Shown here: piece by piece, positions 49,601-61,388 of the stretch
Numbering within the stretch: position 1 is the first letter of the stretch
Layout of the letters: the number at the start of each line of letters is the position of its first letter
Source of the DNA: Hoplostethus atlanticus
Taxonomy: Eukaryota > Chordata > Actinopteri > Trachichthyiformes > Trachichthyidae
Direction of reading: 5' to 3'
Assembly (NCBI GenBank): GCA_034670405.1
Contig: JAXDDX010000072.1
Location: forward strand, 1,364,001-1,428,000
Length of the DNA: 64,000 bases
The notes under the pieces: model-generated
What the model saw: the letters and a program-made list of their open reading frames with translations, nothing else
The model's database searches: none
Told to the model about the DNA's origin: nothing
Position numbers and translations under genes: made by a program

Positions 49601-52600
49601 TTATGACAATTTGAACAATTATTGGTTGTATATGTCTTTTGAAATTGATATAAGCCATACAGAAAAAGTGCAGCCTTGTGCATTTTCAATCATTGTCATC
49701 AAACCCTTCGTCATAGTTTCCATCAGAGTAACTGTTATATTGACAACATGGCTAAGCATTTTGACTATCTTGTTTGTACTCAATGACACAAGGACTTGTC
49801 ATTCTGATGGCACTGACATGTTCATTGACGTAAAGATTTACTTTTGAGAGATGAACTAAGGATTTTGAGCAGGTTATGGGCTTTTGCAGGTAATCCATTG
49901 TGTGGTGCTGTTTGTACCAATTGTTTCGAGAAATGCGCTTACTGTTTTGCAAATCTTAAGGATGATTCAAGAAATGTACTAAAGAGCCTGAGAAAAACTG
50001 TAAATATATTAGATGTGATTGTTTGAGAATATTCAAATGTATTTGATTTTTTACCTTCTTCTTTATTATTATCTTCTTCAGACTGAGAGGCTGTCAGCTG
50101 TCAGAGAGAAGCTGTGAAGCTCTGGCCTCAGTTCTCAGCTCCAAGTCCTCCAGTCTGAGAGAGCTGGACCTGAGTAACAACCACCTGCAGGATTCAGGAG
50201 TGAAGCTGCTCTCTGCTGGACTGGGGAGTCCACACTGTAGACTGGACACTCTCAGGTTGGATCAATTTATGATACTGTTGTTGTAATGATAACATTGCAT
50301 GCTGTTGTTTGATGTCTTTGTATTCTATTTTTCATTGAATTTATTGTCAGATAAGTTTCCTGCTTTGATCAATCAAAACCCTTTATGATAAAAATACATT
50401 GTTTCCTATCTCTACTTTTCTGCTGTTTTCCTTTAATTCCATTTAAAGGGTGGGCAGAGTTTGAGTGTTACATGTTTGATCTCTGAAACATTTAGAAAGC
50501 TCCACCTACCCAAAGCACTGCTTCTTCTTCATGTGTGATTTATTTGTGACTGGAGAGCTGAACCTGATCATTCCTGCCAGTCGGTGGTAAGAGTGATGGG
50601 TTTAAAATCACACCTTCCCACAATTTCCCCAATAGCATTATTTCTTATGATCGTAACTACATCACATTTTACTGGGATATGAAACTAAACAGTCACAATG
50701 ACTCAATGAATAAATGTCACTAGGCTGATTGGCCCATGAATCAAATAGTAGTTTTGACGCCTGAGAGACTGGAAATAAAGAACAGGCTGACAAAATCCAC
50801 TGTTGATTACCGAAGAATAATCTTCCAAAAGAAGGAGACATTGAAAACACAATGTGGTAATAATATTGAATGTTTCAACTTTATGGACGTCACACTACAA
50901 GCCAGCCACATGCAGTGAGGAACAGCATCGTCATGAGTGCTCCCTCTCCCCATCTTTATGGAAACATCAAATGTGCCCTTCTTGCTCTCTGACAGTGTGT
51001 CGCTCTGGAAAGTTAAATACCTAAAATATAAATGAAACATTTCTATCCATTTTGTCAGGTTGAATCAAGTCAAGCTCACAGAGAAAAGCTGTAAGAAGTT
51101 GTCATCAGTTCTCAGCTCCAAGTCCTCCAGTCTGAGAGAGCTGGACCTGAGTAACAACGACCTGCAGGATTCAGGAGTGAAGCTGCTCTCTGCTGGACTG
51201 GGGAGTCCACACTGTAGACTGGACACTCTCAGGTCAGTATTCCTCAACCTGATCAACACATGACCATTTAAATCCTGCTGTACGTGCAGGTTAATGTCAG
51301 TGATTAAACACCTAACCTGTGGAGGATTTTCAGACTAGTTGTGATACCAACATGTAGCTCTACTTTCTAGCCCCAGTGAATTACTTTCCATGAGGATATT
51401 TCTTTATTTCCTCTCCTTACTTTACGTCTCTGTTGTCGAGACTTAAAATACCAGAAAAGACTTCTAAGATTCTGTCATGAATTGATGCAACAACTTTCAA
51501 AGTGAACCAAAACACAAAGCAGCTCATTGGGTCAGCTGTCTGAAAGTTTCTGCTAGCAGCTAATTTCAGAGTAGTGTACTAATAACATGTAGCTTGTTTT
51601 GTGTGTCTCCAGGGCTGTCAGGCTGTCTGGTCACAGAGGAAGGCTGTGCTTCTCTGGCCTCAGCTCTGAGCTCCAACCCCTCCCATCTGAGAGACCTGGA
51701 CCTGAGTAACAACGACCTGCAGGATTCAGGAGTGAAGCTGCTCTCTGCTGGACTGGGGAGTCCACACTGTAGACTGGACACTCTCAGGTCAGTATTCCTC
51801 AACCTGATCAACACATGACCATTTAAATCCTGCTGTACGTGCAGGTTAATGTCAGTGATTAAACACCTAACCTGTGGAGGATTTTCAGACTAGTTGTGAT
51901 ACCAACATGTAGCTCTACTTTCTAGCCCCAGTGAATTACTTTCCATGAGGATATTTCTTTATTTCCTCTCCTTACTTTACGTCTCTGTTGTCGAGACTTA
52001 AAATACCAGAAAAGACTTCTAAGATTCTGTCATGAATTTATGCAACAACTTTCAAAGTGAACCAAAACACAAAGCAGCTCATTGGGTCAGCTGTTTGAAA
52101 GTTTCTGCTAGCAGCTAATTTCAGAGTAGTGTACTAATAACATGTTTGTTAACATGCTTGTTTTGTGTGTCTCCAGGCTGTCAGGCTGTCTGGTCACAGA
52201 GGAAGGCTGTGCTTCTCTGGCCTCAGCTCTGAGCTCCAACCCCTCCCATCTGAGAGAGCTGGACCTGAGCTACAATCACCCAGGAGACTCAGGAGTGAAG
52301 CTGCTCTCTGCTGGACTGGAGGATCCACACTGGAGACTGGACACTCTCAGGTCTGGAGAGGCTTGCTGCCAGGCAGAAGCAATGTCTTCTAGAGGGGTGG
52401 AAGTTGGCAGCCATGTTCTCAGTCAGACTGTGAAGCTGGGTCATATTGTTTACTGTTTAATGGAGGATATGAGTGATGTTGTATTAAAATCATTAATAGG
52501 GAAGGTTATTAAATGACCATGTTTCCATTATCAAAGAGAATATGCTGGTCTGACTATGTTTCTCCCCCCAGTGTCGACCATGGTGGAGTGTGGAGGTTGA

Positions 52601-53403
52601 AACCAGGACTGAGGAAGTGTAAGTGTGGATGTAGTTTATTCATGAACATTCAACTATTGAGATGGAAAGCCCATCAACACAGCAGTATATGACTTCCATT
52701 CATTCAAATCCTACTGAGGATGAAGTCATGAAAGTCAAACTATCAATAAATCAACTAATAATAACAGAACAGGTCTATTAGATCAGAATTTCAACTGCTG
52801 CTGTATTGTGTCTTGTTCGCCCCATCAGATGCCTGTGAACTCACACTGGACCCAAACACAGCACACAGAAACCTCTCTCTGTCTGAGGACAACAGAAAGG
52901 TGACAGTGGTGGAAGAGGAACAGCCATATCCTGATCACCCAGAGAGATTTGACTACTGGGACCAGGTGCTGTGTAGAAATGGTCTGACTGGGCGCTGTTA
53001 CTGGGAGGTGGAGAGGAAAGGATGGGTTAATATAGGAGTGACATACAGAGGAATCAGAAGGAGAGGAGGAGGTGCTGACTGCTGCATTGGAGGGAATGAC
53101 AAGTCCTGGAATCTGTTCTGCTCTGATGATAGTTACTCTGCTTGTCACAATAAGAGAACAGTCATACGTATCCCCTCCTCCTCCTCCTCCTCCTCCTCTA
53201 ACAGAGTAGGAGTATATCTGGACTGGCCTGCTGGCACTCTGTCCTTCTACAGAGTCTCCTCTGACTCACTGATCCACCTCCACACCTTCACCTCCACATT
53301 CACTGAACCCCTCTACCCTGGGTTTAGGTTTGGGTTTAGGTTTAGGTTTGGTTCCTCAGTGTCTCTGTGTCAGATAGAGGAGGGAGAGTCGCCTCCTGTG
53401 TAG
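44106..53403 (+). CDS. fish-type NLR (NLRC3-like) immune receptor, FISNA-NACHT-LRR-B30.2, with frame lesions
   Basis: Exons joined by phase: 44106-44194, 44303-44419, 46288-46401, 46673-46751, 46914-47145, 47443-49241, LRR exons 50082-50255, 51059-51232, 51613-51787 and 52177-52350, then 52572-52618 and 52829-53403 (stop TAG). Exons 2 and 3 each encode an ERPDSP(V/E)PSCVSMKSD peptide repeat. Exon 6 carries FISNA (from residue 211), the Walker A motif GVAGIGKT (307-314) and Walker B FIFDGLDE (380-387). The last exon is a PRY-SPRY (B30.2) domain starting [18 protein letters not shown]. This is the teleost-expanded cytosolic NLR family. Two lesions break it: an extra G near 49054, which ends translation at a stop at 49164, and an extra G at the start of LRR exon 3 (175 instead of 174 bp). 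It may be a pseudogene, a truncated NACHT-only protein, or affected by sequence error. The annotated gene model is therefore provisional. Confidence 0.85.
44960..46029 (+). mobile_element. decayed Tc1/mariner element in NLR intron 2
   Basis: Inverted ends beginning CACTACTGCTCAAAAGTTTG match perfectly at both sides and are flanked by TA (44958-44959 and 46030-46031), the Tc1 target. Inside, Tc1-type transposase words are readable in shifting frames: [20 protein letters not shown] at about 45390, [19 protein letters not shown] near 45555, and the tail [18 protein letters not shown] near 45783. A large internal deletion removes most of the DDE catalytic region. The element is 1070 bp, against about 1.6 kb for intact relatives, and cannot encode transposase. 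Confidence 0.9.
46589..46654. repeat. (TG)n microsatellite near an NLR splice acceptor
   Basis: About 33 TG units end 18 bp before the acceptor of the exon starting at 46673, separated by tcatcatgttttctccag. Confidence 0.92.
49271..50002. mobile_element. inverted-repeat element with AGTTTTTCTCAG ends, copy 2 (reverse of 38315)
   Basis: Reverse complement of the element at 38315-39286 over most of its length, within the NLR intron between the NACHT exon and the first LRR exon. It begins with tacagtttttca and ends gagaaaaactgta; a segment present near the right end of copy 1 is missing. An internal AGTTTTTCTCAG end lies at 49457. Confidence 0.75.
51233..52176 (+). repeat. 555 bp tandem duplication of LRR exon plus intron in the NLR gene
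   Basis: The intron at 51233-51612 recurs at 51788-52176 at a constant 555 bp offset, with only a few substitutions (for example gaattgatg versus gaatttatg) and a short tttgttaacatg insertion near its end. The LRR exons on either side (51613 and 52177) begin with identical sequence. This is a recent duplication of an LRR exon-intron unit, the usual way repeat number changes in this family. Confidence 0.88.
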
Positions 53404-53447
53404 AGAAACACTCACACTGCTGACCAAAGACAGCTGCTGAAAGAGGA

Positions 53448-53448
<1 letters not shown>

Positions 53449-53498
<50 letters not shown>
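53449..53498. repeat. (CA)n microsatellite
   Basis: About 24 CA units in the presumed 3' UTR of the NLR gene. Confidence 0.92.
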
Positions 53499-53501
<3 letters not shown>

Positions 53502-55101
53502 CCCTACATATTAAAGTGACAGTATTAATATTTTGTAATGTCTTATAGGTATACTACTCATTTCACAGCAGAAACGTTTTATGTTGATGTTTAGGTTAAT
53601 GTCAAAAATCAATGTTTCATTCGAACACTATAAAATGACATTTACTTAAATGTCAATTTTGACATTTACCTTAACACAGCCTCTGCTGCTTTTTGACATT
53701 TTATACATAAAGATATGTAAACAAACGGTTCGCCCCAACATGAAAAACAGAATGGAGATGTTTTGATTCTCTAGTTGATTGACTGATCACAACACAATTA
53801 GTCTCTACCTGCATAGTGACTGACAGGTCTGTTGTTTTAATCAACATGATGGTACAAGTTTAAAAGAGCAGTATTTGTATCTCCATTGTTTTTGATGTCA
53901 TTTGGCAGAGACCACTATGTGCTCAAAGTGGACACGTTTGCCCTGATATTGGTGAGAAGAAACTGCACTTTTAGCGTAGTATTCCATCAAATACCGTATG
54001 GATGCACATATCCCCTGATCTGCTCACATTATGGCCTAACTAGACCAAGCTAGGAGGAGGGCCGGGGTGGACTGGGAGGTGAAACAAATTACAGTTTCTA
54101 AATGATTTTCTGATTTTTTTCCTGTGCAACTCTTTATAATGACTTACTAACCGAAGGAAAAGGGTTTTAGGGTGCTTTTTCAAAGTTCCATGTTATTTTT
54201 TTCAAGTGTGTATATCTCAAAATATTGACTTAATGAACAGGTGAAAATTGTTTTAAAGATAACCCTTTAACACCCTCTTATGGATTTGAAATAAAAATAA
54301 AAAGTATTTTTCATACAATAGAGTAATTACAATTGTGTCAATGAAAAATCCAATAACATGTTAGTGACTCCTCCTGTGTAAGTGAGTGCATGGATGAGTA
54401 TGTGGTCTCCAGCAATGTAGGACCTGGTTTCTATGTTGGAAACCTCAAATCCATTTTGATCAATGGTAGGGACAATGTCTGATCCAGCCAATCTGTGGAG
54501 TTATCATATCAAACTTGCACCAGCAAGTTCCCACAAAGAATGGATGGTACACCTTCACCATGTTCAAATGAAAGAGACAACATATTGAACAGAGTCTAGC
54601 ATTCAGATCTGCTGCATCAGTTTCTCAAATGCTCCCAAAGTTAGAAAGCCCACTGTTTCATGTCTGATCCCTTTAGATTTCTCAGTTAGTGAGGACAAGG
54701 TCACCGTCTTCTAAACCAAACCTTCTGCTGGGTCCCCACATGACAAGCATCCTAGCATGTCTTAACCCATCATGTGATGAGATCTGACTCCAGTGCTGTA
54801 AAACTCTGATTGAAGTTGTGTTTCTGAGTAAGAGCCTTCAGAGGGGACTGAAGTGACGCTATCATGTAGATCAGTGTTTGCTCTCAAATCCCTGAATGCA
54901 GGAGAGACTGCTGACAAAAGTACGGCAAGTCAACTAAGGAGAGCAAAAGGAGTGTGGTGAAGACGGTGTGAAGGTGGGATGATGGAAAGATTAGTCAAGA
55001 AGATATTCTAGGCTTCCTGATTACCTGTCTATGAAACATCACCTTTTACTATCAGTTATGACTACTGATTACTGGAGACTGAAAGAATGATGTCAATAAT
55101 A

Positions 55102-55400
55102 ATGTGGCTCGGGCGGCTGTGGCTCAGGGGGTAGAGCGGGTCGTCCGCTAATCAGAAGATCGGTGGTTCGATCCCAGGCTCCTCCAGTCCGCATGTCGAA
55201 GTGTCCTTGGGCAAGACACTGAACCCCAAATTGCTCCCGAAGCTGCGCCTTCGGTGTGTGAATGTGTATGAATGGTTAGATTCCCCTGATGTGCAGGTTG
55301 GCACCTTACATGGTAGCGCCCTGCCATCAGTGTATGAATGTGTGTGAATGGGGTGAATGTGAATGTTAATAATGTCTATGGTTTGGTGTCAATAATAATC
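55102..55400 (+). mobile_element. tRNA-derived SINE
   Basis: The head reads GGCTGTGGCTCAGGGGGTAG (A box) and then GGTTCGATCCC (B box) about 40 bp on, in tRNA-like spacing. It is followed by a tRNA-unrelated body (tgtccttgggcaagacactgaacc, aattgctcccgaagctg) and a gaatgtgtatgaatggt-type tail. The tRNA fold is incomplete, so it is a SINE and not a functional tRNA gene. Confidence 0.85.
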
Positions 55401-55995
55401 TTAATAATGTTTTGTCAATAATGTCTATGGTTTGATGTCAATAATGTGTAAAGTGGAGGACAAAAAGAGCCTCCTCCTATTCTGGGCCAGTGCATCATCT
55501 CTCTGTCTCTCTCTGGTTTCATTGGTGAGGAGGAGGCTCTCTGTCCTGCATATATTGACTCACTGACTCTTCAGCTTGAGGTTTTTCTCTCTGAAGTTAG
55601 ACTATGTAATATTAGTAACCCATATCTGTAGCTGTCTTTGTCCAAAGGACACAAATCCTCATGCAACAATTAATTTTCATCCACACCATTGAATAGATGA
55701 CGCTGGGTATAGAGGATATCATCATTTTCCTCTGTTGACTCTTCACCTTGTAAATGTAATGGAGCAACAGGAAGAAATAAATAGTTAAAGGTGCAATAAG
55801 CACTTTCTCTTGCCACTAGAGGGGGCTACTGAGCAACGGCTGAGCAATGGCTTATGGCAATGGCAATAAGGATGTAGTGTAGCAGATCCTCACACTGAGG
55901 GATACACTGCATTGTAAAGATGCAGATGATGAACATGATGATGAATCGTGTGACTCCCCTAATCATGGCATCTCCACACATCCTCATTTTGTTCC

Positions 55996-56178
55996 TAGAG
56001 AAGGTTCTCACTCCAACAGAGGAGATGGGAGACCTTTTTGAACCCCAAGTGTCTTTCTGTGGCTGCTTTGACCTCCACACTGGTCCGCAGCATTGCAGAC
56101 AGAGCAAGGCAGACCAGCATGCTGTTTCGGGAGCTGGAAGAGCTAAAGACCTCTGGTGGTCTGGACGTGGATGACTGA
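55996..56178 (+). pseudogene. unidentified coding-like fragment with one frame break
   Basis: After an acceptor-like ttgttcctag, one frame reads KVLTPTEEMGDLFEP. From about 56048 a frame shifted by one base reads KCLSVAALTSTLVRSIADRA, then RQTSMLFRELEELKTSGG and ends LDVDD with TGA at 56176. The amphipathic, helical composition and terminal acidic tail look like the end of a real protein, but I cannot name the family. It could be a decayed last exon of a lost gene or a processed fragment. No matching upstream exon was found. Confidence 0.35.
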
Positions 56179-58677
56179 GGCCCATCGCCTCTCCATTACA
56201 CACTACCTCACCTCAACACATGAGCCTATATTTACTGTAGGAGTTTACTGATTTTACTGTGATTTTTCTTTTTTTTTTTGGTGAAACATCTACATTCAAA
56301 AATACAGCATACATTTTGGGGTTCCGTTGTCCCTGAGATTCTGAGCAAATGATTTCATTTCTATTGTGATTCTAATTGTTCCACTGGTTCATCAACTGTA
56401 GCCCCCCTCTATTAAATATGTGACAGAACACTCCGGTATCACTACTGGATCAATGACAATATATTGACACCATCTCAGTGGAGTAATTTTGGCATTTTTA
56501 ACTTCTAAATGCTCCTGATGAATTTATTGAATTGTTTGACTCTAAAATGTTTTCTAATAAATTAACTGACGTACCTCAAGTGTTTCACGTCCCATTACTT
56601 TGTTTTTGTCTTCGCGTGGCTGAATGGTTAAGTAATGCCTTGGTCAGTGGGAATATGACATGTATTAATATTTGTTTTGGATGTTGGTGGTTGTTTCTGT
56701 TCTGTTGTTTGTGAGCATACCAATAAAGATTCATGTGTCAGCAAATGTTGACAAACACAAAGAAATGTGACATTTGTTGCACATTTGCACACAGAGAACT
56801 TGTAAACTTGTGTTCTCACTATATTAAATAGTGAAAGATAAAAACTTGTTTCAGCAAAATGTCACTTTGGCAGGAATTATGAAAAGCCTAATTTTCAGTT
56901 TGCCTCCTCGGCATTTTGGCAGTTTTATTTTAAGTTGCAGAATGTTTTTTCAGGTGGTTTCATGGGCCTTTGGGTACTGAAATTTACTCATTGCATAGAC
57001 AGCCATGTGAACACTTAACTCAAGACAAAAACAAAAATAAAAAGCACCAAAATTGGAATTTCACAAGAATTTCATAGAGCAGCAATCCTGTTTCTTGAAT
57101 AATATCTATTAGCTAATGACTAGGTCACTAAGATAAGAGACAAGAGACAAAGGCAAGGTGATCATTCAAAATGATGAGTCTCTTAATTTATTCTTCTTCC
57201 AGGATCAAATTGCACCTGTCTGGCTATTGGATCCACGACTCAAAGACAGATCATATGTGTCTATTACCTTCCATGTGATCGCAAACACACACTGCTTCCA
57301 TGAGAGGAAATCTCAGAACAGTAGATGGCACCAGTGAGTTAGAGCTTTTATATTGCAACTTTTATTTTTTTACTTTCACATCATTATTGAAAGATGAAAT
57401 GTAAAACATCTGAGTTAAGGATAGAAAACTCATGAAACATTCAACTAAAATAAAAAAAAAAATAAAACAGTCAGTGTATATGTATTATTGTATAACAACA
57501 CCAAACAACTTCATACATATTTGCAAGGAGGACATAGAAAAGATAAAACAATAAAGAGAAAAGGGAGAAAGAATGAGGAATAGAAAAAAGGAAGATAATT
57601 ACATATTTTCAATGAAAATACTTGTCAAAGTGCTTTAAAAATTAAGGGAATTTTGTTATCAATTGTATTCAGGGAGTTTATCAATTAATTAATTTCTATT
57701 AGAAATATGATTAATTATGGTTGAGATCAGAATATTTGAAGTAATCTGCGTTTGTGTATAACGAATACAATTATTGGCGCTGCATTCAAGTCCCCCACTC
57801 CCGAGTTCTGACTTGTCCTGCAGTCGAAGTACCTGTGGTTGCAAATACTGTGACGAAAGTAGTTTTTTAGGTGGCTGACATTTTATATTTTATTTTATAA
57901 ATCAAGTGTAACTGAGTTACTGTGTGCTGCAGGACCAGAGCGAAGAGGACAAAGGGTGTTCTTTACTCTATTGTATACTTAAATGAGTGACAACTAAAAG
58001 TTAAATGAACAGTAAAAATAGAACTACATAACAATACTTATTTTCACAGAATGCCAAATAATAACGTACAAAACCACATCACTTTTACCATCAATTGTTG
58101 ACACGGCTTCCGTGCTTTCCATCCTCTAAACATCACAACTCGTCACTTCTAATGCATTACATATTACTTGATATAAGCGACCCCATCGACTACCTTATAA
58201 GGAAACAATTCTGCACCCATTTTATCAACAAATAAACAACAATCGCGCTTGCCCCCTGGTTAACTCCAAACTTCCCTGTCGTTTCGATCATTTTGATGGG
58301 TCGTTCATGTGCGCTCAACTCGTAATCGCGGTATTTCCGACAGCAAGTGAAGACAGCGCAATCGGCGCGCCCCGATGGCGTCATTTATGGGCCACCATAA
58401 CATCTTACATGTGGAATTGTAGCTAGCGGTTTAGTTTAACAGCATTATTATTCTGCAGAAGCCCGTGGTTGTACATCAGGAAAATTGACTGAATTCACGT
58501 TTTTGGTTAACTGATGAGCTGGTGAACTTTGATTTTTTCTATGGAAAAGTTGCAAGTTAGTTTGCTCCACAGGGACTGCCTTCACCAGGCTGTTAGCCAA
58601 CAAGCTAACAACAGCTAGTTAACTTGTGTTTTGACGCAGTAGCAAGTATAAATTAGCTATTTCTCTTTTGTTCACAA

Positions 58678-61352
58678 ATGTCCGATGATAGTGTAAAAGC
58701 TGCGGCGTCGCCCCAGCAGGAGAACAATGTTGGAAATAATAATATCAAGCAGGATGCTGTGACCAGCAATGGAGAAACAGTAGTAGAAAACCCAACTCTC
58801 TCCAAAAGGCAGAGAAAGAAACTGCTGAAGCACCAGAAATGGGAGGAAGAAAGGGAACTTCGAAAGTAAGCTTTTTTAAAATAATACAAGCAATAGTTTT
58901 AGATTCATTACATGCATTCGGATTCAGAGATATTACATTACAGTCATTTACCAGACGCTTTTATCCAAAGCGACTTACAATAAGTGCATTCAACATAGGT
59001 AGGCAAGAGAACTACTAGTCACCAGAAATCGTAAGTGCATTTCCTTCCTAAACAAGCAACTAAGAGCATAACTAGTGCTAAGGTTAAAGTGCAATAAGTT
59101 AGCTACCTACTTTTTCTTAAACAAATGAGACAAATCAAATAAACAAGAGCTAAGACAAATAAGTGAATCAAAAAAACAAGAGCTAATAAACAAGAGCTCA
59201 GACAAATAATTGAAGACAAATAGGCAAGTCCTAAGAAGAAGGGTCAGGGTAGTGTTTCTTGAAGAGGTGGGTTTTCAGCCTGCTGCGAAAGATGGGCAGC
59301 GACTCTGCTGTCCTGACATCAGTGGGGAGTTCATTCCACCACTGCGGGGCCAGGACAGAGAAAAGCTGTGACCGTGTAGATCAGCTGCAGGGGCCTCTGA
59401 GCGACGGGGCAACCAGTCGCCTCGAGGCAGCAGAGCGAAGTGGTCGGGCGGGGGTGTAAGGCTTGACCATAGCCTGGAGGTAGGAAGGAGCTGTTCCTTT
59501 CACTGCCCTATAGGCTAGCACCAGGGTCTTGAACTGGATGAGCTGCTACCTGGAGCCAGTGTAGAGAATGGAGAAGGGTAGTTGTATGGGAGAACTTGGG
59601 GCGGTTGAACACCAGACGAGCTGCAGCTTTCTGAACAAGCTCCAGAGGTCTGATGGCAGACACCGGGGCAGAACAATGTTGGAAAATAATAATATCAAGC
59701 AGGATGCTGTAGTCCAGGCGGTAGTCCAGGCGGGAGATGACAAGAGCCTGGATGAGCACCTGCGCTGCCTTGTCAGTGAGGAAGGGGCGAATCCTCCTGA
59801 TGTTGTAGAGGAGGAATCTGCAGGAGCGTGTCACTGATGCGATGTTTGCCGAGAACGACAGTTGGTCGTCCAGGGTCACACCCAGATTCCTCGCAGGCCG
59901 AGTTGACGTCACCACAGCATTATCAATGGTGATGGCCAGGTCTCGGTGCGGACAGCCCTTCCCCGGGAGGAACACCAGCTCAGTCTTGTCCAGGTTGAGC
60001 TTCAGGTGGTGCATCGACATCCACTCCGAGATGTCTGCCCGAAAAAAACCGTCCATTATTAGGACATGATATGCTGTTCCTGTTTCTGAATGTTTAAATA
60101 CAATACGACAGTGTGGCATTCTGTCAGTTCCCACCGTAGCTCCACTGTTCTGTTTCGGCTCTCTCTTATGTATGGAGAGACTGCCATGCCAAACTCCATT
60201 CAAAATCTGGTAACTAAACGGTGCCTTGCTTATTTGTAAACCTACATGTAACTGGTAGAACATGACTTCCGATCTCGGACGTAGGAGTTTACTAAGAACA
60301 CATGAAGGCAGCAGTAATCCAGCAAGCAGCAATTAATGTTTAAAAAAAAATTGGTGTGACATTCTCTCCATACGAGAGCAGACAAAACGTATCGGAGCGG
60401 TGTGATATCCTGGTCTCCTGTCCTTTTTTCCTTCCTTCCTTTCGCTTCACACTGCAGGCAGAGACGAAAGCAGAGGAAGCAGCAGCGTCGCGTGGAGAGG
60501 CTTGGTCAGGCGGAGGAGGGAGCAGAGGCCAACAGCTGCAGGAAACGTCTGCGCCGGGAAGTGCTGCCCAGCTCCCTGAGGCTGGTGGTGGATTGTAGCT
60601 TCGACAACCTCATGACGCTCAAGGTAAAGACTTCTGGTTCAACAACAGCAGCTATGTGCAAATGAATTAGTGAGTGAGATATTTACTTCCACATAGAGGG
60701 TCACAGGTTTAATTCCCGGCCCCATCCAGTGTGGAGTTTGCATGTTCTCCTCTGACAGTGAATTTAATTGAAAGACAATGGACGAATGCTGACTCTTGTC
60801 TCCTCCTCAGGATGTCCGAAAGCTTCACAAACAGATCCAGCGGTGCTACTCCGAAAACAGACGAGCCTTACATCCGGTCCAGGTTAGTCTTGACTTCCAC
60901 CGGCTGCAGCTGAACTCGGTCGAGCTAATCCATGTATGGATCTAATTTACGGCTCCTCCTCTCCGTTCCCCAGTTCTATCTAACAAGCCTCAGCGGACAG
61001 TTGAAACAGAACATGGATGAAAATGACAAAGGATGGGTAAACTGGAAGGTAAGCAGCTAGATCTGCACATGTATACGCATAAACTAGAGTCTTTCTCCGA
61101 CCGCAGGAACCTGAATCTTTTGGGTACTTTTTTGAGCAGGAACCTTCTCAGCAGGAACCTTTTTTAGTTCCCCAAAAGAGTTTGAGGTTGCTTTCCCAAT
61201 TTGCATTGTTCACTACTGCAACTCCGCCCCAATGGTTCCTGGTCCCCCAAAAAGTACTACCTCGCTAGCAGGAACTTTTTTTGCGGCCAGGAACTATCCA
61301 AGAGGAACCTTTTCGGGGCTAGTTCCCTTGGTGGGAAAAGTCAAAGTTCCTA

Positions 61353-61388
<36 letters not shown>

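Larger units (their letters stand above)
53404..58677. other. 3' flank of the NLR gene and intergenic region before trmt10a
   Basis: Possible NLR polyadenylation signal ATTAAA is near 53509, after a (CA)n run. The SINE at 55102 and the coding-like fragment at 55996 are listed separately. Other sequence is AT rich with short frames; I see no further gene. A CpG-containing stretch around 58330-58400 precedes trmt10a and may belong to its promoter, but no motif can be assigned. Confidence 0.5.

Noticed and set aside
55110-55185. Possible functional tRNA gene
   Set aside because: A and B boxes are present but the acceptor and anticodon stems do not pair and a SINE body follows.
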